The notes under the pieces: generated by a model
The model's database searches: none
What the model was told of the DNA's origin: nothing
What the model saw: the letters and a program-made list of their open reading frames with translations, nothing else
Part shown: positions 41,903 through 51,136 of the stretch, piece by piece
Layout: every line of letters starts with the position of its first letter
Numbering within the stretch: position 1 is the first letter of the stretch
Made by a program: the position numbers and the translations under genes
NCBI GenBank assembly: GCA_946405625.1
Contig: CAMJHQ010000014.1
Coordinates: forward strand, 1 to 64,000
DNA length: 64,000 nucleotides
Direction of reading: 5' to 3'
From: an uncultured Lachnospiraceae bacterium
Lineage (GTDB): Bacteria > Bacillota > Clostridia > Lachnospirales > Lachnospiraceae

Positions 41903-43013
41903 TGATAGGCACCTCCCATCCCTGAATATAATCCTTTTCCGGCTTATACGGATAAGCATCATAATACGGAACTATCATAGATACGCCCGCTCCGAGTTCA
42001 TGCAGACGATCAACCCTGTCCATAACATCCTTTTTATGATATGAAGATATGATAAGATAATGAATATTCTCGGATGCTTCTTCGATCTCCTCATCAAGTT
42101 TTTCGATAAATGCATCCAATCCGATAGAATTCTTTATCTCCGTAAGCGATTTATCTATCTTTATGGCATGTGAAATATCTGCTCCGCTTTCACTCTTCGG
42201 AATAACACGTCCCGATGCATCACATGCATTTACATATAGAGATACCGCCATCTTGGAATTGATTATCCTCCTGACGCAGCTGCTTGCGATAGAAATTGCT
42301 TCCTCCATGAGTCTGTCGATCTCTACCATGGAATTTGTATCCAGATTCAGAAGCACTCTTACTTCACAGTCCATCGTATAGCCTCTGACATTTACCATAA
42401 GTTCATGCGATTTTGCAGACTGTTTCCAGTTAATGCTTCTCATTCCATCAAAAGGCTGATACGGTCTGATCCCACGAAAAGTAAGCCTGTCCTCGATCAG
42501 GCTTTGTCTGATTTCAATATTACCTATGATACCATGGAATAACATATTGAAAGGCATGTCCGTCTTCTTCTTGGGGAAGACGTAAATTATATCCGAATCG
42601 TTTACATACTTTGCATAGGTCGATATCATAAAGAAATCTTTCGCGATCATCGAAACATTGCTTATCTCAACAACCCCTCTTTCCTGACCGACAAATGCAA
42701 CCTTCCTTGAAACCTTCTGATTTCCGGAAAGAGCGAATACTTCATTCTTATGATACTTATCGGTAATAGCCGCATTTTCCATATCAAAGAATTTAAGTGA
42801 TCGGTCGAGTGAAAACTTGAGCTGAAAGATAGGCAGCGGAAGACTCTTCTCATTCGTTACAACCAGCTTCAGATCTGCTCCTTCACCACATTCGATGAAA
42901 TCTCTTGAAAAGCGGCAGGTTGCAGAGAGACCTTTAGCCCACAATTTGGCATAAACGATCTTCTGAATAATAAATACCAGAAATATTATAATTGTAGCCG
43001 TTACAAGCCGCAT
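41895..43013 (-). CDS. DUF58 domain protein (MoxR partner)
   Basis: 372 residues with one N-terminal membrane helix (about 1-16), a beta-rich region, and the DUF58 signature near the middle: RGIRPYQPFDGMRSINWKQS followed by A-K-S-H-E-L-M-V-N. The rest resembles a VWA-like fold (D-x-N-S-M replaces the full MIDAS). DUF58 proteins work with MoxR AAA ATPases in assembly or activation of membrane complexes. Start behind AGGTATG, 20 bp after the MoxR gene. Confidence 0.88.
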   Translation of the reverse strand: MRLVTATIIIFLVFIIQKIVYAKLWAKGLSATCRFSRDFIECGEGADLKLVVTNEKSLPLPIFQLKFSLDRSLKFFDMENAAITDKYHKNEVFALSGNQKVSRKVAFVGQERGVVEISNVSMIAKDFFMISTYAKYVNDSDIIYVFPKKKTDMPFNMLFHGIIGNIEIRQSLIEDRLTFRGIRPYQPFDGMRSINWKQSAKSHELMVNVRGYTMDCEVRVLLNLDTNSMVEIDRLMEEAISIASSCVRRIINSKMAVSLYVNACDASGRVIPKSESGADISHAIKIDKSLTEIKNSIGLDAFIEKLDEEIEEASENIHYLIISSYHKKDVMDRVDRLHELGAGVSMIVPYYDAYPYKPEKDYIQGWEVPINE

Positions 43014-43033
43014 AAATCATACCTCGCCGCAGA

Positions 43034-43987
43034 TCATGAATTCCAATCTTCTACATTAACCTCTACGCTGCTTACAGCTTCTTTTATAAGTTTTCTGGAA
43101 TCTTCAAGACTTGTGCTTCCCGAAGAAGGTATAATTCTGTGAGCAAATACATACGGAGCCAGGAATCTTACATCATCCGGAGTCACATAATCTCTTCCGG
43201 AAATCGCTGCAAAAGCCTGCGAAACTCTCATAAGCGAGAGCGCTGCTCTAGGACTTACTCCAAAGAATATCTTTGATGATTTTCTGGTTGAATCAGCCAG
43301 AAGTGTTATATATTTCATAACCATAGGTTTAACAGTAACTGTCTTTACAACGCGTGCGGCTTCAACAATATCAGCAGCATTGCAGATAGGATTTACTTCC
43401 TTAAGAGGTTCACTGTTGATGAATCTCTCAAGTATCATAGTTTCCTCTTCTACAGTCAGTTCACCCATAGTAAGCTTAAGTGCAAATCTGTCGAGCTGGG
43501 CTTCCGGAAGCGGAAATGTACCTGTAGTTTCGATTGGATTTTCTGTTGCTATAACTATGAACGGTTCACCTACCGTCATTGTTTCGCCGTCAATTGTCAC
43601 TTCTCTTTCTTCCATTGCCTGAAGAAGCGCACTCTGTGTTCTCGGAGTAGCTCTGTTGATCTCATCGGCAAGAAGAATATTTGAAAAGATCGGTCCCTTT
43701 ACAAGATGGAACTCTCCATCCTTCTGACTGAAGATATTAAGACCTGTAATATCCTGAGGCATAAGATCCGGAGTGAACTGAATACGTCTGAAATCTCCGT
43801 TTATACTTGCCGCAAGGACCTTTGCCATTGTGGTCTTTCCGGTTCCCGGATTATCCTCAAGAAGTATATGTCCCCCCGCAAGCATCGCCGAAAAAATCAG
43901 AGATGAAACCTCTTCGTTGCCTATCATAACCGACTTAATATTTCCGAGAACCTTTAAATACAGCTCCCTTATCTCACTTACAACCAT
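43034..43987 (-). CDS. MoxR-family AAA+ ATPase
   Basis: 317 residues, usual length. Walker A EDNPGTGKTTMAK, Walker B L-L-A-D-E-I-N-R-A, pore segment TPRTQSALLQAMEER, sensor F-I-V-I-A-T-E-N-P-I-E, and lid with VSPRAALSLMR. Acts with the DUF58 protein directly downstream. Start behind AAGGAGAAGG; 26 bp after the CoA-transferase gene. Confidence 0.93.
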   Translation of the reverse strand: MVVSEIRELYLKVLGNIKSVMIGNEEVSSLIFSAMLAGGHILLEDNPGTGKTTMAKVLAASINGDFRRIQFTPDLMPQDITGLNIFSQKDGEFHLVKGPIFSNILLADEINRATPRTQSALLQAMEEREVTIDGETMTVGEPFIVIATENPIETTGTFPLPEAQLDRFALKLTMGELTVEEETMILERFINSEPLKEVNPICNAADIVEAARVVKTVTVKPMVMKYITLLADSTRKSSKIFFGVSPRAALSLMRVSQAFAAISGRDYVTPDDVRFLAPYVFAHRIIPSSGSTSLEDSRKLIKEAVSSVEVNVEDWNS

Positions 43988-44013
43988 TAAACCTTCTCCT
44001 TACAATAAATACA

Positions 44014-45540
44014 TTACTTTAAATTATCTGCTACCTTTACAGGAAATGCCATCTGTGACAGGATATCCCTGTCTATATCGATTCCCGGATAAACCTCGAT
44101 CAGTTCAAGACCGTCGGCTGTAAGGCGGAATACACATCTTTCCGTAATATATAATACCGTCTGTCCGTTTTCTATAGCCCTTTTTCCCGAAAAGCTTATA
44201 CTGCTTACCTTATTCACAAATTTAGGAATCGTACCTTCCTGAACTATCGTAACCTCTCCGTCATTATCCTCTACAAAAAGCCCCTTTGCAGTAAAGGAAA
44301 GGCAGAATACAACCGTAGGAGTTTTTGCTGTGATATTTGCAAAGCCTCCGATTCCTGCATAAGCTCCTTCACCTCTGTGAGCGTTTACATTTCCATTCTT
44401 ATCTACTTCGAGTGCTCCCATGAAGCATATATCAAGTCCGCCGTTATCATAAAGATCGAACTGGTTAGCCATATCATATACGGAAGCCGCTCCTATCATA
44501 GCACCGAATACCGGACCCGAAGCAGGGAATCCGCCGACTCCGCCGGATTCAACCGTAAGTGTTATCTTATTAAGTATGCCCGTTTCCTTTGCATACTTTG
44601 ATACACTCTCCGGAATACCTATTCCTATATTAACAATATCATCCTCATGAAGCTCCTTTGTAGCCCTTCTTCCGATGATATTTGCAACAACACTGTTCTG
44701 TCTCTGAGATGATGAGAGTCTCTCTATGATCTCAACCCACATATCCCACTGGCCGGATGGGATTTCAAAGCTACCTGTAAGCGCTTCATAACCGCTTCCG
44801 ATAGGTTCCTGCTCAACAACTACTATCGCATCTACAAGACAGCCCGGAATGATTGCATTTCTCGGACGACTCGGCTTTCTGACAAGCTTATCTACCTGAA
44901 CGATAACCTTACCGCCGTTTGCTTTGGCTGCCTGACATATAGAAAGCGCATCTCCGGACATATACATATCATCAAAAGATATATTTCCTCTTCTGTCTGC
45001 GGCAGTGCCCTTAATAAGAGCTATATCTATCTTCGGAAGTTTATAATATAAGAACTCCTCACCGTCAACGTCAACGATCTTTACATATGATTCGTCCTTG
45101 GAAATCTTGTTGATCCCCGGTCCTTCGATACGAGGATCGACAAATATATCAAGTCCGACCTTTGAGAGTGCTCCTGGGATTCCGCCCGCCTGAGCTCTGA
45201 TCGCATGACTTATACATCCGAGCGGAAGGTTATAAGCTTCAAATTTATCCTCAAGAACAAGTTTCTTGGTACTGAGCATAGCTCCGAAATGACCGCATAT
45301 AAGCTTATCGACTGCACCTTCTCTTATATAACTCTCGGCATTCTTGTTTTCATCCCAGAGTCCGAAGCCGGCACTCGAAATAATTGTAAGGTTCTTCGGT
45401 GAGCCCTTTTCCTTAAACTTCTGATATATAGCCTCATGAAGTTCAACCGGATTCTCGATTCCGACAAATGAATTAACGCATATACAATCCCCGTCGTGGA
45501 TAAGATCGACCGCCTCGGCCGGCGACATTATTTCAAACAT
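44014..45540 (-). CDS. Family I acyl-CoA:acetate/3-ketoacid CoA-transferase
   Basis: 508 residues, single-chain fusion of alpha and beta parts. Substrate and CoA motifs: CVNSFVGIENPVELHEAI at the start, I-G-I-G-I-P-E-S-V, and the catalytic Glu in TLTVESGGVGGFPASGP. It moves CoA between acetate and a short acyl or ketoacid; propionate CoA-transferase/YdiF types look the same, so the acid pair is not fixed. In Lachnospiraceae such enzymes take part in butyrate or acetate exchange. The ribosome binding site TAGGAG lies in the stop of the upstream gene, so translation is coupled. Confidence 0.9.
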   Translation of the reverse strand: MFEIMSPAEAVDLIHDGDCICVNSFVGIENPVELHEAIYQKFKEKGSPKNLTIISSAGFGLWDENKNAESYIREGAVDKLICGHFGAMLSTKKLVLEDKFEAYNLPLGCISHAIRAQAGGIPGALSKVGLDIFVDPRIEGPGINKISKDESYVKIVDVDGEEFLYYKLPKIDIALIKGTAADRRGNISFDDMYMSGDALSICQAAKANGGKVIVQVDKLVRKPSRPRNAIIPGCLVDAIVVVEQEPIGSGYEALTGSFEIPSGQWDMWVEIIERLSSSQRQNSVVANIIGRRATKELHEDDIVNIGIGIPESVSKYAKETGILNKITLTVESGGVGGFPASGPVFGAMIGAASVYDMANQFDLYDNGGLDICFMGALEVDKNGNVNAHRGEGAYAGIGGFANITAKTPTVVFCLSFTAKGLFVEDNDGEVTIVQEGTIPKFVNKVSSISFSGKRAIENGQTVLYITERCVFRLTADGLELIEVYPGIDIDRDILSQMAFPVKVADNLK

Positions 45541-45543
45541 TTT

Positions 45544-46371
45544 CTACTCTCCTATAGGGTCTCCTTTTTCGATAGATGATATAAAACTGTTTATATCATC
45601 TTCATACGAATACCCGTTTTCCTCTAAAAATATAAATGTATATATATTCTTGCCAATCTGGCAATAAATAACTGTACCCTTTCCTGTTCCGCCCTGTCCG
45701 TCCGGAGCATCACCCTTTAATACATAACCCGTCTTTTCTCCGACCTGAAAACTCTGAACATGTTCAACGTTCGAGAAACCGCCTTCTTCAACACCCACTA
45801 TACAATCCTCGAGCGAGCCTTCAGCATTAAGGTCAACTCCCGTTCCGAGAAACTGCTTATTCAGCATCAGCGCTCCATGATCTGAATAGAAGAAATAACA
45901 TTTATTCTGATCAGGCTGATTTGAACCTACCCAGTTTGCCGGAAGTGTAAATCTAAGCCTCTCATAGCTTACCTTAGTTTCATGTTCTTTAGATCCTACT
46001 GTAGTAAGTACAGATGTATTATCATCCTTAAGCACCACATATCCCGAACTGTCAGGTTCCGCCTGAGGCGGAGTAGCTATGTCCGTGGTCTCTTCTTCTG
46101 TTGAAACTTCTGTTGTAACTTCCGTAGTCTTTTCCGAAGTTGTGGCCTCCGTAGTTTCACCGGAATTCTCTTCTGACACTCCCGCAGCCGCACCGCTTCC
46201 GGCACTTTCTTCAGCTGCCGTATCGGAGCTTGCTTCCGTAACATTCTCAGTACGTGAAGCGACTTCATCATCATTTTTCTTCTGTAAAAAAATAACAATA
46301 ATACCAATGATCACTACGACCAGTAAAAGAGCCGCTATGACCGCAAAATTCTTTGTTTTTTTATCCTTCAT
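45544..46371 (-). CDS. Membrane-anchored extracellular protein, unknown function
   Basis: 275 residues. Short basic N terminus, one membrane helix (about 9-28), then a Ser/Thr/Glu/Ala-rich linker with T-T-E repeats (about 35-105) and a ~165-residue globular part (from SGYVVLKDDNTSVLTTVGSK) outside the cell. Segments LRFTLPANW and CYFFYSDHGALMLNKQ resemble small stress or lipoprotein-like domains that I cannot name. The stop sits in the ribosome binding site of the CoA-transferase gene. Start behind GAGGTTAAG. Confidence 0.7.
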   Translation of the reverse strand: MKDKKTKNFAVIAALLLVVVIIGIIVIFLQKKNDDEVASRTENVTEASSDTAAEESAGSGAAAGVSEENSGETTEATTSEKTTEVTTEVSTEEETTDIATPPQAEPDSSGYVVLKDDNTSVLTTVGSKEHETKVSYERLRFTLPANWVGSNQPDQNKCYFFYSDHGALMLNKQFLGTGVDLNAEGSLEDCIVGVEEGGFSNVEHVQSFQVGEKTGYVLKGDAPDGQGGTGKGTVIYCQIGKNIYTFIFLEENGYSYEDDINSFISSIEKGDPIGE

Positions 46372-46391
46372 TACTCTTAACCTCTTACCAT

Positions 46392-47030
46392 TTATGCTTT
46401 TATAGCTTTCACCGTTTTTGCAATCTCTTCCGCAAAAATGCCATGTGCTTCAGCCGAAAGATGAAGAGAATCAATCTCCGAAGGCTTTATAACCGAAGCC
46501 GCATCAAAGAATATACATCCGTATTTTTCTGCAACCTTGAGGTATTCAACCGGAAATTCCCGTGATCTCTCTATTGCATTAAGAGAGAAACTTCCAAAGA
46601 ACGGTGAGCTTTCGATTTCCTCTCCTATTTCAGGCGGCGATACAAGTATGATTTTCGGAATGAACCCCTGTTTTTCATCCGTAAAATCTATTATATCCCT
46701 GACAAGCGTTGCTGCTCCCTCAGCTATCTCAGCCGCACTTGCATGAAAATACTCCTTAAGGTCATTACTACCGAGCATCATGATCACTATATCAACAGGC
46801 TTATGAGAATTAAGACATGGTCTAAGATAACTGAGTCCCGCTTTCCAGCCCTCTATAGGATCCTCAAATACGGTAGTCCTTCCGTTGCAGCCTTCTTCGA
46901 TAACTCTGTATTCATCACCGAGGATTGCCTGCAGTCTTCCTGTCCACCTTACATTCGATGGATATCTGAGTCCGTTCTCGGGATTATATCCATAAGTATT
47001 AGAATCCCCAAAACATAAAACCGTTTTCAT
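46392..47030 (-). CDS. SGNH/GDSL hydrolase
   Basis: 212 residues. Block I C-F-G-D-S-N-T-Y-G-Y (nucleophile Ser), block III L-G-S-N-D-L, block V D-S-L-H-L-S (Asp and His of the triad). The G-D-S-N form and the Y-G-Y-N-P-x-x-G-x-R-Y-P start fit arylesterase/acetylxylan-esterase-like members. No signal peptide, so it acts in the cytosol, perhaps on acetylated sugars taken up. Start 24 bp after the phosphatase-family gene, behind GGAAAGGG. Confidence 0.88.
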   Translation of the reverse strand: MKTVLCFGDSNTYGYNPENGLRYPSNVRWTGRLQAILGDEYRVIEEGCNGRTTVFEDPIEGWKAGLSYLRPCLNSHKPVDIVIMMLGSNDLKEYFHASAAEIAEGAATLVRDIIDFTDEKQGFIPKIILVSPPEIGEEIESSPFFGSFSLNAIERSREFPVEYLKVAEKYGCIFFDAASVIKPSEIDSLHLSAEAHGIFAEEIAKTVKAIKA

Positions 47031-47054
47031 ACATGCCCTTTCCGATCTGAATAA

Positions 47055-48161
47055 TTACTCCTGTTCGGTATCTGAAGCCGCTTCTCCAAGCTGGAACTTC
47101 ATAACGACCGGATTATGATCTGTGTACAGATATCCGGTACTTATATTCTGAACATAATTGCATTTAACGTTATCCGAAATGATAAATCCGTCAAGAATAA
47201 CGGTAAAGCTTTGAGGCGAATAAGGAATATTGGTATATCGTGTAGTTGAAACCATTCCCTCGGCGTAATCTGTACATTTGCTGAAGCCTTCCGGAATTAT
47301 GCTGTCCGGAAACGGTTCACACCATGTATAAGACTTATCCGTACCGGGATTGAAGTATTCTTTTGAATCGGTTGTGAAATCATGATTGAAATCACCGCCG
47401 CAGATAACATAGTTACCCTTATCATATTCTGCCTTCATATCAGCAAATAGCTTCTCAAGCTGTGCATTTCCCTGAGCAGCATCTGTACCGTAAGCAGACA
47501 GATGTGTATTGATGAGAACAAGCTCTTTGCCGTCTTCAACAGGAATTCTCGATATACTATAGCATCTGTCAAGATCAAGTATCTTCTTAAAGCCGTCAGA
47601 TATCGGAAGACTCCTTCTGAGAGCTGATGTAATATCAAATCTGCTTTCCGTAAGAATTCCCGAATTCGACGCTCCGTGAGGCTCCGTGATTGGATACATA
47701 AGATATGCCGAATGATAATTCTGAGCAAATACATTATCAAAGTCTCCGGCTGCGGAATATTTCTCGTTTATAAGATTTCTTTCCTCAACCTGATGGCTTC
47801 GTGTCGAACCGATATCAACCTCCTGATATAAAGTGAAATCAGGTTCATATGAGAGTGCCGTATCAGCACAGTTGTTAATACAATTAATTACGCTGTCCTT
47901 TGATCTCGCACGGCTTTCCTTACCTTCATCCATGAAAAATGTAAAGTCGTCGGTATATGCACCGAATCCGACATTATAAGTTACTATCGTATATTCTTCA
48001 CCGGCCTTTGCCTGCTCCGTAACACTTCCTTCCGGCTGAAGAACAAGATTATCTTCTATTCTTGAATAAGATAAAAATACATATGCCACATATCCGCCTG
48101 CAACAAGAACCACAAGCAGGATGCAGAGCAGCAGAACCTTCCACCATTTTAGCTTTTTCAA
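47055..48161 (-). CDS. Endonuclease/exonuclease/phosphatase family protein, membrane-anchored
   Basis: 368 residues, probable TTG start at 48161 with GGAGG 9 bases upstream. One N-terminal membrane helix (about 7-30) puts the catalytic domain outside. EEP motifs: Y-N-V-G-F-G, L-Y-Q-E-V-D (metal Glu), N-T-H-L-S-A-Y, G-G-D-F-N-H-D and a late T-D-H-N-P-V. Could be a nuclease, sphingomyelinase-like or phosphodiesterase; substrate unknown. Confidence 0.85.
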   Translation of the reverse strand: MKKLKWWKVLLLCILLVVLVAGGYVAYVFLSYSRIEDNLVLQPEGSVTEQAKAGEEYTIVTYNVGFGAYTDDFTFFMDEGKESRARSKDSVINCINNCADTALSYEPDFTLYQEVDIGSTRSHQVEERNLINEKYSAAGDFDNVFAQNYHSAYLMYPITEPHGASNSGILTESRFDITSALRRSLPISDGFKKILDLDRCYSISRIPVEDGKELVLINTHLSAYGTDAAQGNAQLEKLFADMKAEYDKGNYVICGGDFNHDFTTDSKEYFNPGTDKSYTWCEPFPDSIIPEGFSKCTDYAEGMVSTTRYTNIPYSPQSFTVILDGFIISDNVKCNYVQNISTGYLYTDHNPVVMKFQLGEAASDTEQE

Positions 48162-48306
48162 AATATAAATCCTCCGATCAATTGTATTTTATAAATCTAT
48201 TATCCATTAAACACAATTGTAAAATATTATATCATTCATAGATTTAGCTTTCCACCTACAATATCTGATTTTTTACCTTACGTTCATATGCTGTTTAATG
48301 GATTAT

Positions 48307-49878
48307 CTATATAATTTCAAATATATTCATACGGACATTAATTTCCTCCGAATCTATTCTTATGGACTTTCTTAAAATGTCATCCTCACTTTCAATTGCG
48401 GTATACCGCAGTCCGTCCTCTGACAGGCATTCGATAATACCATGATCGATTATAAGAACTGCCTTTTTTTCTGGATTTTTGATATTTAATACCGAATCAC
48501 CGATCCTTAATGTCAGAGTCTTTGTACCTGTACCAACACCTTCACATTCAGACCCCGGAACATCACATTCAGTATCCGGAGCATCATATTGAGTGCCCAC
48601 AGCATCACATTTGTTATTCAATGCATCATATTCGATTTCTGCAACAACCGGCCTTCCTGTCAGAGATATATTTTCTCCTGAACGGACTGCAGCGAGCTTC
48701 CTCGTCCTGTCCCATAACTCCTTTACCGGCTTAAAAGCGATCCTCAGCCCTTCCTCTGTTTCAATCAGCGAAAGCTCTGTCGGTATCGACATCATTCCTC
48801 TGAAGCCGCCTTTATCATTCTCAGTTCTGTACCAGGCTATATGTACAGTTCTGTCTTCAATTCCCGAATAGGTCTGTGCGGCATACGGAAGCTTTGTATC
48901 ATATGCTTCGAGAACCTCCGTCTCCGGAGTAAACCGGTAACCGTCAAACTCACCGATCATATAATATCCGTCTGCAGACCAGAAAACCCACTTGCTCTCA
49001 TATCGGTCATCTCCGCCGCTCTGTTTACGTACTGGAAGTTCCATAAGATTCGGGCATTCCCACATTTTATCCGCACAAAATCGCTGACTCTCTGTCCAAT
49101 GAAGCAGATCCTCTGAACGAAGGATCATAAACTCTGTCTCCTCTAAGTATAGAACCATAATATAGGCACCTGATTTCTTATGCCAAAATACCTTCGGATC
49201 CCTGTTTTCGCCGATAATATTCGGAATTATGGTTTCTTTCTTAAGAAGTGTCTCTCCCCCGTCATTAGAAACAGCAATCCTCTGTGTATGGAGATTTCCT
49301 CTTTCAAGAGACCATTCGTTTCTCCCTCCGGAAGCTGTGTAATAGAAAAGCATAGCATCCTTCCCGAAGCCCGAAGCATTTACCGAATCTCTGAAAGCAC
49401 TTCCCGAATATATAGTTCCATATTCATCCGGTTCCATAGCCGTCGGGCGATGTTCCCATCTGATAAGGTCACTGCTTACGGCATGCCCCCAGTGCATATT
49501 GCCCCAGTCCGTACCATAAGGATTCCATTGATAATATAAATGATACACCCCATCTGCATATATCAGTCCGTTTGGATCATTGATCCATCCGTACTCCGCA
49601 GTGAAGTGTATCTCAGGTCTGAAGCTGTAAGACGTCTCCGGTTTAAGATCATTGCAGCTTATCGCCCCCTCCGACGTCCCGTCAACTCCGGTTATATCAA
49701 TCATTTTGCCTTTAAACCTGCTGACATCCATAGGGAAGAAGAAATCAGGATCATAAGCGTCAAGTCTTATATCCAGTTCCGCAATCTTTTTATTATCCGC
49801 ATAAAAATGCAGCTTTCTCTCTTCACTATTACGTGATACAGCAAACCATATAAAATTTTTATCTAACTTCAGTTTCAT
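48307..49878 (-). CDS. Glycoside hydrolase family 32 (fructan/sucrose hydrolase)
   Basis: 523 residues. Catalytic five-blade propeller motifs: W-I-N-D-P-N-G-L-I-Y (nucleophile Asp), E-N-R-D-P-K-V-F-W (transition-state Asp) and M-W-E-C-P-N-L-M-E (acid/base Glu). An N-terminal ~75-residue extension and a C-terminal beta-sandwich flank it. No signal peptide, so it cleaves imported fructo-oligosaccharides or sucrose (phosphate). A run of 7-residue repeats (KCDAVGT-like) interrupts the C-terminal domain. No strong ribosome binding site precedes the ATG. No sugar transporter is adjacent. Confidence 0.9.
   Translation of the reverse strand: MKLKLDKNFIWFAVSRNSEERKLHFYADNKKIAELDIRLDAYDPDFFFPMDVSRFKGKMIDITGVDGTSEGAISCNDLKPETSYSFRPEIHFTAEYGWINDPNGLIYADGVYHLYYQWNPYGTDWGNMHWGHAVSSDLIRWEHRPTAMEPDEYGTIYSGSAFRDSVNASGFGKDAMLFYYTASGGRNEWSLERGNLHTQRIAVSNDGGETLLKKETIIPNIIGENRDPKVFWHKKSGAYIMVLYLEETEFMILRSEDLLHWTESQRFCADKMWECPNLMELPVRKQSGGDDRYESKWVFWSADGYYMIGEFDGYRFTPETEVLEAYDTKLPYAAQTYSGIEDRTVHIAWYRTENDKGGFRGMMSIPTELSLIETEEGLRIAFKPVKELWDRTRKLAAVRSGENISLTGRPVVAEIEYDALNNKCDAVGTQYDAPDTECDVPGSECEGVGTGTKTLTLRIGDSVLNIKNPEKKAVLIIDHGIIECLSEDGLRYTAIESEDDILRKSIRIDSEEINVRMNIFEII
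48542..48646. repeat. Five 21-bp in-frame tandem repeats in the GH32 gene
   Basis: Units at 48542, 48563, 48584, 48605 and 48626, each 21 bp and beginning TCAYATT, encode the 7-residue series KCDAVGT, QYDAPDT, ECDVPGS, ECEGVGT after the seed E-Y-D-A-L-N-N. They lengthen a loop in the C-terminal beta-sandwich. Confidence 0.9.
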
Positions 49879-49917
49879 ATTATAATCTTATATACTTTTC
49901 TATTCTTTAAAATATCT

Positions 49918-50220
49918 TTAATTTTTTTTACTGTTCTTATAGATAAACTTTGCGGCTTTAAACATATTTTTTATATTCTTAAAACCGTTAACTATATAAT
50001 TTTTTGCCCTTACGAAGAAGTTATCCTTCTTCTTATCAGTAACATACTGAACTTCCTCTTTTCTCGGGCGCTGTCCGGCCAGAGCAACCTTATGTTTTCC
50101 TGCCTCATTTCGATATATCTTCAGTCCCGATCTTTTAAGCTCGTCGCACCTTGCGATATATTCCCTTATTTCAAATTCATATAATCTGTCAAGTTCCTCA
50201 GCTAAACTGTCTAAATTCAT
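49918..50220 (-). CDS. Small basic protein after the histidine kinase
   Basis: 100 residues, rich in Lys and Arg, no membrane helix. An acidic helix (LAEELDRLYEFEIREYIARC) is followed by a basic half (KNYIVNGFKNIKNMFKAAKF). Start behind GAGGGAATTAAT, 17 bp after the kinase gene, so it is probably the last gene of that operon. Family not recognised. Confidence 0.6.
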   Translation of the reverse strand: MNLDSLAEELDRLYEFEIREYIARCDELKRSGLKIYRNEAGKHKVALAGQRPRKEEVQYVTDKKKDNFFVRAKNYIVNGFKNIKNMFKAAKFIYKNSKKN

Positions 50221-50237
50221 ATTAATTCCCTCTTCAC

Positions 50238-51134
50238 TTATTTCTTAAATAAAACCTCTATAGTGAATATCCCGTCCTTCAGATAGGCTTTGATGCTTCC
50301 TCCCATTCGTTCCGTCAGATTCTTCGAGATGGTAAGACCCAGACCCGAATTACTGCTTGATCTTACAGCATCCTTCGTGAAATATCTCTCAAATACCTTT
50401 TCAGCATCATCCTGCGTCATCTTCGAAGCACCGTTTGCCATCGTAAATCTGTAGCCCTCATCAGTTTCTTTTAGAGAAATACTGTAAGAACCCTCTCCAT
50501 GACTGAGGGCGTTACTGATAATGTTGGAGAATATCCTGACGAAGCCGTCCTTATCACCTACGACCGTCATCTTCTTCTCATCTATATCAACCTCCGGCTC
50601 TGAATTCTGCTTCTCAAAATCCACGTAATAAAGAGCTATCACTGAGGTGACTATGCGCCTCAGATCCAGCTCTTCCTGCTCAAGAGTTACGGAATCGGTC
50701 TTAAGTCTTGAATAATAATAGAGCTGATTGATAAGCTGATTTGTTGTATTCTGTCTCTCTATTATAACATCAAGATATCTGGACTTTTCTTCCTCCGTAA
50801 GATCTACGGAGCGGAGCATTTCCGCATAACCTCCCGCCGATGTCATCGGCGTTCTCAAGTCATGCGACAGTTCTGAGATAGTTTCTCTGATATTTACCAT
50901 GCTCCGATCCACATCTTCTATTCTTTTTTTATCCTCGTCGAGAATATCATTCATATCATTTATGAGACCGTTAAATGTATCCTGCCCGGTTACATTTCTT
51001 AAAAGGGCATTGGTTCTTATCCCCTTCATAGCTTGAAGCTGCTTTCTCACGGTATTAAGAGACATATGTACCCTTACGATATAAACCGCCATGAGAATTA
51101 ATAGAATTGTCTCAGCAATGATAATTAATAACAT
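50238..51134 (-). CDS. Sensor histidine kinase with a single N-terminal membrane helix
   Basis: 298 residues. One membrane helix (1-20) with practically no outside loop, then a coiled region and HisKA (ISELSHDLRTPMTSAGG; phospho-His in S-H-D-L-R) and HATPase_c (N box I-F-S-N-I-I-S-N-A-L-S-H-G; G box S-N-S-G-L-G-L-T-I-S-K). Lack of a sensor loop suggests that it reads the state of the ABC transporter encoded just upstream, as in bacitracin-type systems. Last but one gene of the operon. Confidence 0.9.
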   Translation of the reverse strand: MLLIIIAETILLILMAVYIVRVHMSLNTVRKQLQAMKGIRTNALLRNVTGQDTFNGLINDMNDILDEDKKRIEDVDRSMVNIRETISELSHDLRTPMTSAGGYAEMLRSVDLTEEEKSRYLDVIIERQNTTNQLINQLYYYSRLKTDSVTLEQEELDLRRIVTSVIALYYVDFEKQNSEPEVDIDEKKMTVVGDKDGFVRIFSNIISNALSHGEGSYSISLKETDEGYRFTMANGASKMTQDDAEKVFERYFTKDAVRSSSNSGLGLTISKNLTERMGGSIKAYLKDGIFTIEVLFKK

Positions 51135-51136
51135 TT

